From positions 1 to 64,000 of the forward strand of contig CANRFB010000007.1 of the NCBI GenBank assembly GCA_947629785.1: a stretch of 64,000 nt of DNA, read 5' to 3'. The first letter of the stretch is position 1. Every line of letters begins with the position of its first letter. Shown one piece after another: positions 46,242 through 53,800 of the stretch. This stretch comes from an uncultured Clostridia bacterium (lineage in GTDB: Bacteria; Bacillota; Clostridia; Oscillospirales; Ruminococcaceae). The notes under the pieces were generated by a model. It had not been told where the DNA came from. It saw only the letters and a program-made list of their open reading frames with translations, and did no database searches. The translations under genes and the position numbers were made by a program.

Positions 46242-47113
46242 AATTTTCCCTCTTCTTTTAAAAGCTTGTAAAAAGTGGGTTCAAAGGAAAATTCCTCAAT
46301 AAGCTTTTCCGCTTCGGAAAGATACATTTTACGGTTTTCTTCGGAAGTTTTACGTTTCACGGCGCGGATAAGGATATTCTTGGGAGTATGTTCAAAGTCT
46401 ATGAATTCTAAAAGCTGAGTCCTGTAACCGCAGACTTCAAGAAGATTTGCCCGTATGGAATCGGTGCAAAGCGCGGCAATTCTTTCCTTTACAATTCCGT
46501 ATCTGGTGAGTATAGAAAAATTTTCCGTTTTCATCTGCCCGTTCAGCTCGTGCTGACAGCAGGGAACGGAAAATATCATGTCCGCGCCGCGCATTACCGC
46601 GTTGAAAAGCGCATAGTCGGTGGCAGTGTCGCAGGCATGGAGAGTTACCGCCATGTCAAGCTTGCCGTTCATGGAAGCGCTTCCTATGTCCCCCGTTTCA
46701 AAACGGAGGTTCTTGTAACCGTATTTCGCCGCGGCGGCATTGCATTTTTCGATAACGTCCGCTTTCAGGTCAAGACCCAGCATTTCGGTCTCAATTCCTT
46801 TTATTTCCGTAAGATAATGGTAAAGCACAAAGGTAAGATAGGACTTTCCGCAGCCGAAATCCATTACCCGCAGGGGTTTTCCGCCTTTTGGAATGTCTTT
46901 CACCGCATCGTCGATTATTTCCGCAAAACGGTTTATCTGGCGGAATTTGTCATACATCGGCTTTGCGACTTTCCCGTCCTTTGTAAAAACTCCCATGTCC
47001 ACAAGCGCGGGGAACGGCTTGTCCTCGGCGATAATATAGTTCTTCTTCCTGTTATGCGAATTTTCCGGAGAAGAATTGCCGTTTTGCGAAATTTTTCGCT
47101 TGCTGAAAAACAC
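46238..47113 (-). CDS. SAM-dependent methyltransferase (METTL25/RRNAD1-like), part after an internal stop
   Basis: 291 residues from GTG 47113 containing the full Rossmann methyltransferase: KFRQINRFAEIIDDAV, RVMDFGCGKSYLTFVLYHYL (motif I), LGLDLKADVI, TLHACDTATDYAL, IFSVPCCQHELN. This DxGCGKxYL pattern with HACDTATDYAL and PCCQHE belongs to the RNA-methyltransferase-like METTL25/RRNAD1 group; target unknown. The frame stays open upstream to the TAA at 47254-47252. The full gene most likely started at ATG 47386 (382 codons). Expression of this part would need the internal GTG (GGGG upstream) or readthrough. Confidence 0.82.
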   Translation of the reverse strand: MFFSKRKISQNGNSSPENSHNRKKNYIIAEDKPFPALVDMGVFTKDGKVAKPMYDKFRQINRFAEIIDDAVKDIPKGGKPLRVMDFGCGKSYLTFVLYHYLTEIKGIETEMLGLDLKADVIEKCNAAAAKYGYKNLRFETGDIGSASMNGKLDMAVTLHACDTATDYALFNAVMRGADMIFSVPCCQHELNGQMKTENFSILTRYGIVKERIAALCTDSIRANLLEVCGYRTQLLEFIDFEHTPKNILIRAVKRKTSEENRKMYLSEAEKLIEEFSFEPTFYKLLKEEGKL

Positions 47114-47251
47114 TTTCCCCTTTTTAGAAACGGACAGTTCAAATTCGCAGGAACTTCCCCAAGCGTTAAGCTGCCGCCAGCCCTCGGAAAGCAGTTCTTC
47201 GCAGCGTTTCTCCGTATCTTCCGGAGAAAGATTTTCGTGAAAAGCTTGTTT

Positions 47252-47386
47252 TTAGGTAAGCTTTTCAAGCAGAAAACCCTTTTCCGTGCGGGAAATGCGT
47301 ATTTTCAGAAATTCCGAGCCTGCGGGCGGCTTGCTTATAATTATCCTTGCGGGAACGTCCTCGAAAATAGTTTTCAGGTGTTCCAT
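47252..47386 (-). pseudogene. 5' end of the methyltransferase gene, cut by an in-frame TAA
   Basis: ATG 47386 overlaps the SCP2 gene stop (TAATG). It encodes MEHLKTIFEDVPARIIISKP and ~24 more residues ending EKLT before TAA at codon 45. Past the stop the same frame continues KQAFHENLSPEDTEKRCEEL, and on into the methyltransferase without interruption. A single base change (for example GAA to TAA) would explain the stop. Confidence 0.75.
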
Positions 47387-47712
47387 TACTTTGATTTTAT
47401 AAGATCGCGGAGAACGAGAGCCTTGTCGAGATTTCCCTCAACTTTCAGCTTGCCTGTAAAATACGCCTGAATGGGGTCTGTTTTGCCCTCGCAGATCTTG
47501 ATAAAGTTCTTGGAATCGGCAATAAGGAGCGCGTCGCGGTCGTGGTAATCGTAAGGCTCAACGGAAAGCTTTCCGCCCTTATACTCGGCGTAGAAAGTTC
47601 CCTCGCCGTCGCCTGTAATGTTTACCTGAATGGCAACATCGCCGGACAGTTTGGAAGTATCCGCTTTAACAAATATTTTTTTGATTTTCTCAAAATTTTC
47701 CTGAAATGTCAT
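47386..47712 (-). CDS. SCP2 sterol-binding domain protein
   Basis: 108 residues from ATG 47712 (AAAGGA upstream; an ATG 18 bases earlier is less well placed). Small soluble SCP2-like domain: VAIQVNITGDGEGTFYAEYK, DALLIADSKNFIKICEGKTD, PIQAYFTGKLKVEGNLDKAL. Such domains bind lipids; in bacteria the ligand is unknown. First gene of the operon leading to the methyltransferase and YfhO genes. Confidence 0.88.
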   Translation of the reverse strand: MTFQENFEKIKKIFVKADTSKLSGDVAIQVNITGDGEGTFYAEYKGGKLSVEPYDYHDRDALLIADSKNFIKICEGKTDPIQAYFTGKLKVEGNLDKALVLRDLIKSK

Positions 47713-47744
47713 ATTCAAAATTCCTTTCAAAATAAATTAAAGAT

Positions 47745-47773
47745 ATTATACCACAAAAATCTTATTAAGTCAA
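47745..47773 (-). promoter_or_regulatory. Sigma-A promoter of the SCP2-methyltransferase-YfhO operon
   Basis: TTGACT (47773-47768) and TATAAT (47750-47745), 17-bp spacer. Confidence 0.88.
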
Positions 47774-47857
47774 TGGCAAAAAAATATTCCGCGCCGTTAA
47801 ACGCCCCGCAAAAGCTTTAGATACGCCGTCTTGTGCAAAATTTGAGAAAAAGCGTAC

Positions 47858-47869
47858 GAACATTTGTTT
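47858..47869 (+). promoter_or_regulatory. LexA/DinR (SOS) box 1, imperfect
   Basis: GAACATTTGTTT preceded by C, fits the Gram-positive LexA consensus CGAAC-N4-GTTYG except the last base. Centred 33 bp (three turns) upstream of box 2. Confidence 0.6.
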
Positions 47870-47879
47870 ATTTTGTATA

Positions 47880-47908
47880 TTGAATTTGTGGAACGTATGT
47901 TCTATAAT
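47880..47908 (+). promoter_or_regulatory. Sigma-A promoter with an SOS box in the spacer
   Basis: TTGAAT (47880-47885) and TATAAT (47903-47908), 17-bp spacer. LexA box 2 fills most of the spacer, so repressor binding would block polymerase. Drives the sigma-region-4-like gene at 48049. Confidence 0.85.
47891..47902 (+). promoter_or_regulatory. LexA/DinR (SOS) box 2, perfect
   Basis: GAACGTATGTTC, a perfect palindrome of the GAAC-N4-GTTC type, located between -35 and -10. Confidence 0.8.
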
Positions 47909-47915
47909 AATTTCA

Positions 47916-47927
47916 GAACAAACGTTC
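47916..47927 (+). promoter_or_regulatory. LexA/DinR (SOS) box 3, perfect half-sites
   Basis: GAACAAACGTTC, perfect GAAC/GTTC halves, at the expected transcription start, 25 bp downstream of box 2. Confidence 0.75.
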
Positions 47928-47934
47928 CGATCAA

Positions 47935-47961
47935 GAAAGAGGATTTAGCCCGTCCTCTTTC
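47935..47961 (+). other. Leader hairpin of unknown role
   Basis: GAAAGAGGA / TCCTCTTTC, 9 bp with a 9-base loop, in the 5' leader downstream of the SOS promoter. No T-run follows, so it is not a normal terminator. The rest of the 336-base gap between the two divergent genes (47713-48048) holds the two promoters and the SOS boxes and nothing else I recognise. Confidence 0.5.
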
Positions 47962-48048
47962 AATGAAATGCCGGAAACCACTCTTAACGGCGATGCGGAC
48001 GGTGTTCGGAAATATTCTATAACATTTAAAAAGAGGAGGGTCATATCA

Positions 48049-48474
48049 ATGGATCCGAAGAAATATTTACAGCAAGCATATGCTATTGACAAGAAGATAA
48101 AACTCGATCTGCAAAAATTGGAAGCTGCGAAAGCGTCTTTACAATGTCGGGCGGTAAATTACGACCGTGTCGGAACAAGCACAAACAAAAACGGTATTGA
48201 GGAATCCATTGCCCGTGTAATGGACTTTGAAAATTACATCAATTCCGAAATAAATACGCTTACCGCCAAGCGCAGGGAGATAGAACAGCAGATAGCCGCC
48301 GTTCCCGACGAGACCTGCCGCGAACTTCTCACCCGCCGATACCTCATGTATCAGAAGTGGGAACTTATCGCCGAAGAAATGACTTACGGCGTACGGCATA
48401 TATACAAGCTGCACCTGAAAGCACTGGATATGTTTTCCAAAATAATAATAACAGGTCTTGCAAAAGCAAGCTGA
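48049..48474 (+). CDS. Phage-type sigma-region-4-like regulator (DUF1492/ArpU-like)
   Basis: 141 residues from ATG 48049, with GAGGAGGG eight bases upstream; upstream ATGs in the same frame have no ribosome site. A coiled-coil first half (IARVMDFENYINSEINTLTA, KRREIEQQIAAV) is followed by a region-4-like HTH: CRELLTRRYLMYQKWELIAE, then MTYGVRHIYKLHLKALDMF. This is the shape of DUF1492/ArpU proteins that control late genes in Firmicutes phages and mobile elements. Here it stands alone, with no phage structural, integrase or terminase genes beside it, behind a promoter with three SOS boxes, and is closed by a strong terminator. Confidence 0.82.
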   Translation: MDPKKYLQQAYAIDKKIKLDLQKLEAAKASLQCRAVNYDRVGTSTNKNGIEESIARVMDFENYINSEINTLTAKRREIEQQIAAVPDETCRELLTRRYLMYQKWELIAEEMTYGVRHIYKLHLKALDMFSKIIITGLAKAS

Positions 48475-48483
48475 TTTCCCTTT

Positions 48484-48523
48484 AAAAATTTTCGCCGGTA
48501 TTTAAAAGCCGGCGAAAAATTTT
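48484..48523 (+). terminator. Strong, bidirectional-looking terminator
   Basis: AAAATTTTCGCCGG / CCGGCGAAAAATTTT stem with one bulged A and a 10-base loop, 10 bases after the regulator stop. Confidence 0.85.
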
Positions 48524-48561
48524 AAAATTTAGTAAAATATGAAATATCGTGTTACTTCTGC

Positions 48562-48590
48562 TTGACAAATGTAGTTATTTTTGGTATAAT
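48562..48590 (+). promoter_or_regulatory. Consensus sigma-A promoter for the surface protein gene
   Basis: TTGACA (48562-48567) and TATAAT (48585-48590), 17-bp spacer, both perfect; GGAGGAAGG ribosome site follows. Confidence 0.92.
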
Positions 48591-48652
48591 GTAAAATGTA
48601 GAATTATAGCCGGACAAGAAATATAAATTTTCCGGCACGGAGGAAGGATAGT

Positions 48653-51600
48653 ATGAAAAAGAAAACCACAGCTTTTATCCTTACCGCGGCATTGTGCTTA
48701 TGCCAGATGTTTCCCGCAGTCGGCTATACCGCAAATGCGGATAACGGCGGCGCGTCCGTAGAGGCGCAAATAACGGATTCGAGGGTAAACAGTTACAAGC
48801 CGGGCGATAAAATTTATGTTGACGTTTCGGTCAGTCCCATGAAATGCAGCACTTTTGCGCTGAATGCCAAGTGGGACAAGGATTGCCTTGAACTCACAAA
48901 TGCTGTTTCGGGAAATACCGGTTCGGCGTCTGCACTTACATATGTGCCGTTTATCAGAAGCGGCGGAAATGTTTCTCCGGAACAGTCGCTGCTTAACTAT
49001 ACGGACGGTTCCGCAGACGATGTGTGCGTATTTGCGTTTTCCTCGCCGAACGACGTGAATTTCAGCGGCACTGCGGTAACGCTGGAATTTACCGTAAAAC
49101 CAAACGCGGAAAACGGCATAAGCAGCGTTGAATTCTATTTTGACGATAACGACCCGCCTAAAAATATCAATTCGGAAAATATTGCCGTTTCACAGTCGTC
49201 GGACGAAGCCCATGACGGCATTGTTGAAGCAGACATTACGGGCGGTGTTCATGTAGACACGGGTATTACAGGGTTTGAATTCAGAGGTTCTTCCGGAACG
49301 CTTATTCCCGAGTTTTCTCAGGATATACATGAATACGAATTTGCAGTCCCCGTTTCGGAAAGTATTATCCCCCGCGTTGAAGCCGTTCTCGACAACGGCG
49401 TGACTGCCGACATAGTTCAGGCTGAAAAACTCAACGATACGGCAACCGTAAGAGTAAGCGCAAAGAGAGATACTATTTACAAAATACGCTTTGTTGAGGA
49501 TACTTCCAATAAATCAGCCGCTCCGGTCATTTTCCCCGCAAGCACACCCGTTTTAAGAAATACCGATATTTACATTCACGCGGGCGGCGAAGTGTATTTC
49601 ACTCTGGACGGAACCGACCCTGACAGATATTCAAACAGATATTACAATTACATTTCCGCGGACGACTTTGGTCTGCCTATGGACTGCAGGACCCTGACCG
49701 TAAAGGCAATTTCCTACGAAAACGGAAAAGACCCCAGCGACATTGTTACGGCGGAATTCCCGCTGCCCGACCCCGATATTCTTCTGAACGGTATAAAAGT
49801 AAATAATTCGGATATAAAATTTGACAACGGCGCGTCTGAATTTGTTTACAAGGTAAATTATAAAGACCGTGAAGCCGTGGGGAATATTTACAACATCAGC
49901 GCGGAAGCCGTTGTTTCATCATCGGCGGTAATAGTTGAACCCGCAGTCGTGTCATTTAACAGCATTGACGGAAATGCGGACGAACAGAACGTAAAAATAA
50001 CAGTCACTTCCGCGGAGGGAAATTCAAAAGTCTATAACCTGAAATTACAGCTTTCCGGCTGCGTCCATGACATTCTGGACGAAGAGGACACCGCCGGCTG
50101 TGACAGTTCGGGATTATATACGACAAAATGCCGTATCTGCGGCAAGATAATAGGCGAAGAATTTTCGCCCGCAGCGGGACATTACCCCGCAACTCCCGTT
50201 GTTACAAATGCGTCCTGCGGAACAGAGGGAAGCATTGTAACTTCCTGCGTTGTCTGCGGCAAGGAAATATCCCGCGAAACCATTCCGCCCACAGGTGAAC
50301 ATTCGTGGACGGTAATTTCACAAACGGAAAATCACGTTCAAAGACAATGCGCAATTTGCGGAATTTCCGAAAATATTGCGATAATTTCCGGAAATTCCGG
50401 ACACGAACACTCATTTAACGGAAAATCAAGCGTAATAAGCGAAGCTTCCTGCACGGCGGAGGGCATTAAGAGAACCTACTGCTCCGTTCCCGACTGCGGA
50501 GCGTACATAGACGAGAAATTCCCCGCAAGCACCCATGCTTCGCTTCAAACAACGGAAACTCCCGCTTCCTGCACCGCTGAGGGCAGCAGAATAACAAGCT
50601 GCACAGCCTGCGGAGAAATCGTAAAAACCGAAGTTATCTCCGCGCTTGGTCACAGTTTTGAATTTGAAAACACCGTTCCCTCCTGCGATAAAGACATTAT
50701 CCTTACAGCAATTTGCGGAAACGGCTGCGGTGAAACGCTGACATATGTCATTCCACGTTCAAAACATAGATATTCCGTTCAGAATTTTGACGAAACGGGA
50801 CACTGGTATGAATGTTCCGTCTGCGGAGCGAAAGACCTTACAGAACCGCACATCAAGGACACTCAGGGCGTTCCCACGGGAGAAGATGGCGTTCTGGATT
50901 ATTACTGTACCGAATGTGAATATCTTATGTCAACGGTAAGAGAACCGTCTTACGCAGAACCAACGGTTCACACCCATAGCTATGACAACAATTGGCAGAG
51001 CGATTCCACAAAACACTGGAAAGCCTGCACGGAATGCGGCGAAAAATCGGATATTTCAATCCACACCGAGGACGGCGGCGTAAGTTCAGACGGGGTAATA
51101 AAATATTCCTGCACGGTCTGCGGACAGCTTATACGGACGGAAACGCCCGAAGCCGCGCATAAACATTCAATATCATATTCGGCTCTTTTTGAAAGCGACA
51201 GCACCGCGCATTGGCATACCTGCCAAGACTGCGGAGAAGTTTTCGACTATTCCGCACACACCGAAAACGGCGGAATTGTTACCAAAGACGCCGAAATAGG
51301 TTCGGCAGGCGTAAAGACTTATTCCTGCACGGTCTGCGGATATGAAATTCGCCGTGAAATAATCCCCCCGCTCCCCTCTCCGCCAAATGTCGGACTTGAA
51401 ACCGTCAAAGGCGCGGAAAATGTGGTATTTACCTACATTGACGAAAACGGCAGCGTGGAAAGCGTTCCGAAAGACGAGATAAAAACGCAGGTCGAGGAAA
51501 TTGACACGGGAATGATTTCGGAAGAAGAACTTATAGCCGCGTCCGAAATTACGGAAAAGTATGACTCAGATATAAAGGCAATGTATGATATTACGCTTAT

Positions 51601-52111
51601 GTCCAATAACGGAATTGAAGTTCAGCCAAGCGGTGTAATTAAAGTAAATATCCCCGTTCCCGACGGATTGAACGGGGAAGCCCTGACGGTATATCACCGG
51701 GAGGGCAACGGTTTCACAAGAATGGAAACAGAGTATGACAGCTTAACAAATCAGTTAAGTTTCCAAACGACCCATTTCAGTATTTACGTTCTTGCTCAGC
51801 TTTCGGAACATAATGAAAGCAGCGGCGGAAACGTCAGCGGTGACAGCGGTAATGGCAGTGGCGGAAATCAGAATGTACCCGTTCCGCCGACGACCCGTCC
51901 GGTTCTTCCAGATGATTACGGTTATCCTGATATATTCGGAGCGCCGGGCGGTTACAAAAACAACGCTCAGGGCGAGGACGTAAGTTCGGCGGCAGGTCTG
52001 AAAGCGGCGTTTGAACAGGCGGGAAGCTTTATTTACGTCGGAACGATATTTGTTCTTGCCGGAACAGCGTGGCTGATTTGCAGAAGATTTGTAAAGAAAC
52101 GGAAAAAATAA
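48653..52111 (+). CDS. Large surface protein: cohesin-like and cadherin-like domains, Cys-pair repeats, C-terminal anchor
   Basis: 1152 residues. Signal peptide (KKKTTAFILTAALCLCQMFP); residues ~35-185 look like a cohesin/CBM-type beta sandwich (YKPGDKIYVDVSVSP, TAVTLEFTVKPNAENG); ~200-275 cadherin-like; ~285-370 chitobiase-C-like (GEVYFTLDGTDPDRYSN); ~375-470 a second cadherin-like domain. Residues ~470-905 contain about a dozen Cys pairs, mostly CxxCG (CRICG, CVVCG, CTACG, CSVCG, CTECG, CTVCG twice), alternating with SCTAEG and GH-S/HSW elements: zinc-ribbon-like repeats known from uncharacterised Firmicutes surface proteins. Then a ZU5/beta-domain-like region, a Gly/Ser/Pro linker, and a C-terminal transmembrane helix (FIYVGTIFVLAGTAWLI) with RRFVKKRKK after it, no LPxTG. 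Domain names are from pattern memory; adhesion or matrix role is inference. Confidence 0.85.
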   Translation: MKKKTTAFILTAALCLCQMFPAVGYTANADNGGASVEAQITDSRVNSYKPGDKIYVDVSVSPMKCSTFALNAKWDKDCLELTNAVSGNTGSASALTYVPFIRSGGNVSPEQSLLNYTDGSADDVCVFAFSSPNDVNFSGTAVTLEFTVKPNAENGISSVEFYFDDNDPPKNINSENIAVSQSSDEAHDGIVEADITGGVHVDTGITGFEFRGSSGTLIPEFSQDIHEYEFAVPVSESIIPRVEAVLDNGVTADIVQAEKLNDTATVRVSAKRDTIYKIRFVEDTSNKSAAPVIFPASTPVLRNTDIYIHAGGEVYFTLDGTDPDRYSNRYYNYISADDFGLPMDCRTLTVKAISYENGKDPSDIVTAEFPLPDPDILLNGIKVNNSDIKFDNGASEFVYKVNYKDREAVGNIYNISAEAVVSSSAVIVEPAVVSFNSIDGNADEQNVKITVTSAEGNSKVYNLKLQLSGCVHDILDEEDTAGCDSSGLYTTKCRICGKIIGEEFSPAAGHYPATPVVTNASCGTEGSIVTSCVVCGKEISRETIPPTGEHSWTVISQTENHVQRQCAICGISENIAIISGNSGHEHSFNGKSSVISEASCTAEGIKRTYCSVPDCGAYIDEKFPASTHASLQTTETPASCTAEGSRITSCTACGEIVKTEVISALGHSFEFENTVPSCDKDIILTAICGNGCGETLTYVIPRSKHRYSVQNFDETGHWYECSVCGAKDLTEPHIKDTQGVPTGEDGVLDYYCTECEYLMSTVREPSYAEPTVHTHSYDNNWQSDSTKHWKACTECGEKSDISIHTEDGGVSSDGVIKYSCTVCGQLIRTETPEAAHKHSISYSALFESDSTAHWHTCQDCGEVFDYSAHTENGGIVTKDAEIGSAGVKTYSCTVCGYEIRREIIPPLPSPPNVGLETVKGAENVVFTYIDENGSVESVPKDEIKTQVEEIDTGMISEEELIAASEITEKYDSDIKAMYDITLMSNNGIEVQPSGVIKVNIPVPDGLNGEALTVYHREGNGFTRMETEYDSLTNQLSFQTTHFSIYVLAQLSEHNESSGGNVSGDSGNGSGGNQNVPVPPTTRPVLPDDYGYPDIFGAPGGYKNNAQGEDVSSAAGLKAAFEQAGSFIYVGTIFVLAGTAWLICRRFVKKRKK

Positions 52112-52117
52112 AAAATC

Positions 52118-52146
52118 GCGGCAATCAAATGAATTCTGATTGCCGC
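52118..52146 (-). terminator. Hairpin after the surface protein gene
   Basis: GCGGCAATCA / TGATTGCCGC, 10 bp perfect. Plus-strand downstream sequence is only AAATTATT; the T-rich tail (TTTTTTATTTTTT) is on the minus strand. It may still terminate the surface gene, or stop leftward transcripts from the SDR gene. Confidence 0.45.
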
Positions 52147-52169
52147 AAATTATTACACGGAGAAATTTT

Positions 52170-52913
52170 ATGGATAAAGAAAGATTTCTGGATTCGGTAC
52201 AAAAAGTCGTCGGAAAAGAACATCAGCGTTCGGGAATAGGCACATACGGTGAAAAGACCGTTCACGCCGTGCTTAAAAATTATTTTGAACCGTACCCTGA
52301 CAGTCATGAACAGAAAATCGGCGGGTTCGTGGCGGACATTGTCGGCGAGGACGGAATTATAGAGATACAGACAGGCGGGTTTGAAAAGCTCCGCAAAAAA
52401 TTGGAAGTTTTCCTTTCGGTAAGCAGGGTAACGGTAGTTTATCCCATTCCTCGGAATAAGTGGCTTATCAGCATAGACCCTTTGACAGGCGAATACGGAA
52501 AACGCCGCAAGTCGCCTGTTACAGGCGTTCCTGCGGACGTTTTTCCTGAACTTTACAAAATAAAGCCGTTCCTTGCAAATGAAAATTTCCGTCTTTGCAT
52601 TATAATGCTCGATGTGGACGAATACCGCGCCCCGCCCGAAAGTTCCGGTCTGAAACGCGGCAGGCGGCGCGGATATGTACGCTATGACCGTATTCCCCGC
52701 GAACTTGCAGAGGAAATTTACATTGGCGGCGAAAACGGCTGGGGATATTTCATTCCTGACGGACTTCCCGAGGAATTTACTTCTTACGATTTCGGGAAAT
52801 TATCCGGAGTTGGGCAGAAATACGGTTCGTTCATGCTGAATATCCTTACCGACGCCGGCGCGGCGGAACGCATAGGCAAGCGCGGAAGAAGTTATCTTTA
52901 CCGCCTGAAATGA
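52170..52913 (+). CDS. Hypothetical protein with nuclease-like motif
   Basis: 247 residues from ATG 52170 (CGGAG upstream). The segment HEQKIGGFVADIV then GIIEIQTGGFEKLRKKLEVF has the D-x(n)-E-x-Q spacing of PD-(D/E)xK nucleases, with an upstream conserved-looking Glu (GTYGEKTVHAVLKNYF). The C-terminus (YDFGKLSGVGQKYGSFMLNI) looks like a winged-helix. No membrane segment. A restriction- or repair-type nuclease is possible but unproven. Converges on the SDR gene with 6 bases between stops. Confidence 0.7.
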   Translation: MDKERFLDSVQKVVGKEHQRSGIGTYGEKTVHAVLKNYFEPYPDSHEQKIGGFVADIVGEDGIIEIQTGGFEKLRKKLEVFLSVSRVTVVYPIPRNKWLISIDPLTGEYGKRRKSPVTGVPADVFPELYKIKPFLANENFRLCIIMLDVDEYRAPPESSGLKRGRRRGYVRYDRIPRELAEEIYIGGENGWGYFIPDGLPEEFTSYDFGKLSGVGQKYGSFMLNILTDAGAAERIGKRGRSYLYRLK

Positions 52914-52919
52914 AATGCG

Positions 52920-53672
52920 TTATTTCTTATACGGGCTGTCAAATTCGGCTTCCGCTTTGGCAACGGCGTCCTCGAGGGTCATTCCCGTAAAGAACGGGGC
53001 ATTGAGGTAACGCCCTGATTTCTTGTCGTCCGCAAAAGCGCCCACGGCAATTCCCGGAATGGCGCTTTCGGGTGCGTTGGGGGCATGAGGACCGCCGAGG
53101 TCGGTTCTGCACCAGCCCGGGTCGGTGAGATTTATCATAACGTCCGTACCCTCGACTTTAGAACCAAGGTCGATGGTTATTTTGTCAAGCGCCGCTTTGC
53201 TTGCAGAATATCCTGCCTGTTCTGGTTCAAGGGCGATTCCGCTGGTGGTATTCAATATTCTTCCGAACCCCCGCTCTATCATTTTAGGCATAAAATGGTA
53301 ACATATCATAGCAGGGGCAACGGTATTTATCTTGAAACTTTCGGTATAATCCTCCACGGGCGTTTTGAAATAATCCGTGCGGTAGGCGATCTGCATACCC
53401 GCGTTATTCATAACAATATCAACGTCAACGCCGAGGCGGTCAATATCTTCAAGCATAGCCTTTACGCTGTCAAGGTCGGACAGTTCAGCCGAAACCGCAT
53501 AGGCTTTCACGCCCATGGCTTTGACTTCCGCAAGTATCTTTTCGGTATGTGAAATATCCCTGCTATGGAGAATAAGGTTACAGCCCCGTTCCGCCATAAG
53601 CTTTGCGGTCAGATAACCGATACCTCTTGCCGCGCCTGTAATAAGCGCCCATCTTTTTTTTACGTCTACCAA
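52920..53672 (-). CDS. SDR family oxidoreductase
   Basis: 250-residue classical short-chain dehydrogenase: TGAARGIGYLTAKLMAERG nucleotide loop, MNNAGMQ, catalytic NTTSG and YSASK, and DPGWCRTDLGG. Dinucleotide preference and substrate unreadable. The start is TTG 53672 (AAGGAG nine bases upstream); the ATG that would replace it does not exist nearby. Confidence 0.9.
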   Translation of the reverse strand: MVDVKKRWALITGAARGIGYLTAKLMAERGCNLILHSRDISHTEKILAEVKAMGVKAYAVSAELSDLDSVKAMLEDIDRLGVDVDIVMNNAGMQIAYRTDYFKTPVEDYTESFKINTVAPAMICYHFMPKMIERGFGRILNTTSGIALEPEQAGYSASKAALDKITIDLGSKVEGTDVMINLTDPGWCRTDLGGPHAPNAPESAIPGIAVGAFADDKKSGRYLNAPFFTGMTLEDAVAKAEAEFDSPYKK

Positions 53673-53702
53673 GTGAAACAGCTCCTTTATATATTTTTTC
53701 TG

Positions 53703-53731
53703 ATTTTAACATATTTCAGACGGAATGTCAA
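53703..53731 (-). promoter_or_regulatory. Sigma-A promoter for the SDR gene
   Basis: TTGACA (53731-53726) and TAAAAT (53708-53703), 17-bp spacer. Confidence 0.85.
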
Positions 53732-53752
53732 GTGACGAAATAAGCCGTTAAA

Positions 53753-53791
53753 TAAAATTATCTGCCGGCTTAATTATAAAAGCCGGCAGAT
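53753..53791 (-). terminator. Rho-independent terminator of the sigma/anti-sigma operon
   Basis: ATCTGCCGGCTT / AAGCCGGCAGAT, 12 bp perfect, loop of 8, followed on the minus strand by AATTTTATTT. Starts 10 bases after the stop. Confidence 0.88.
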
Positions 53792-53800
53792 GAAATAAAA

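Noticed and set aside
47935-47961. SOS leader hairpin as an intrinsic terminator
   Set aside because: No T-run follows on either strand.
48049-52913. Intact prophage around the ArpU-like gene
   Set aside because: No integrase, terminase, portal, capsid or lysis genes and no attachment repeats were found beside it.
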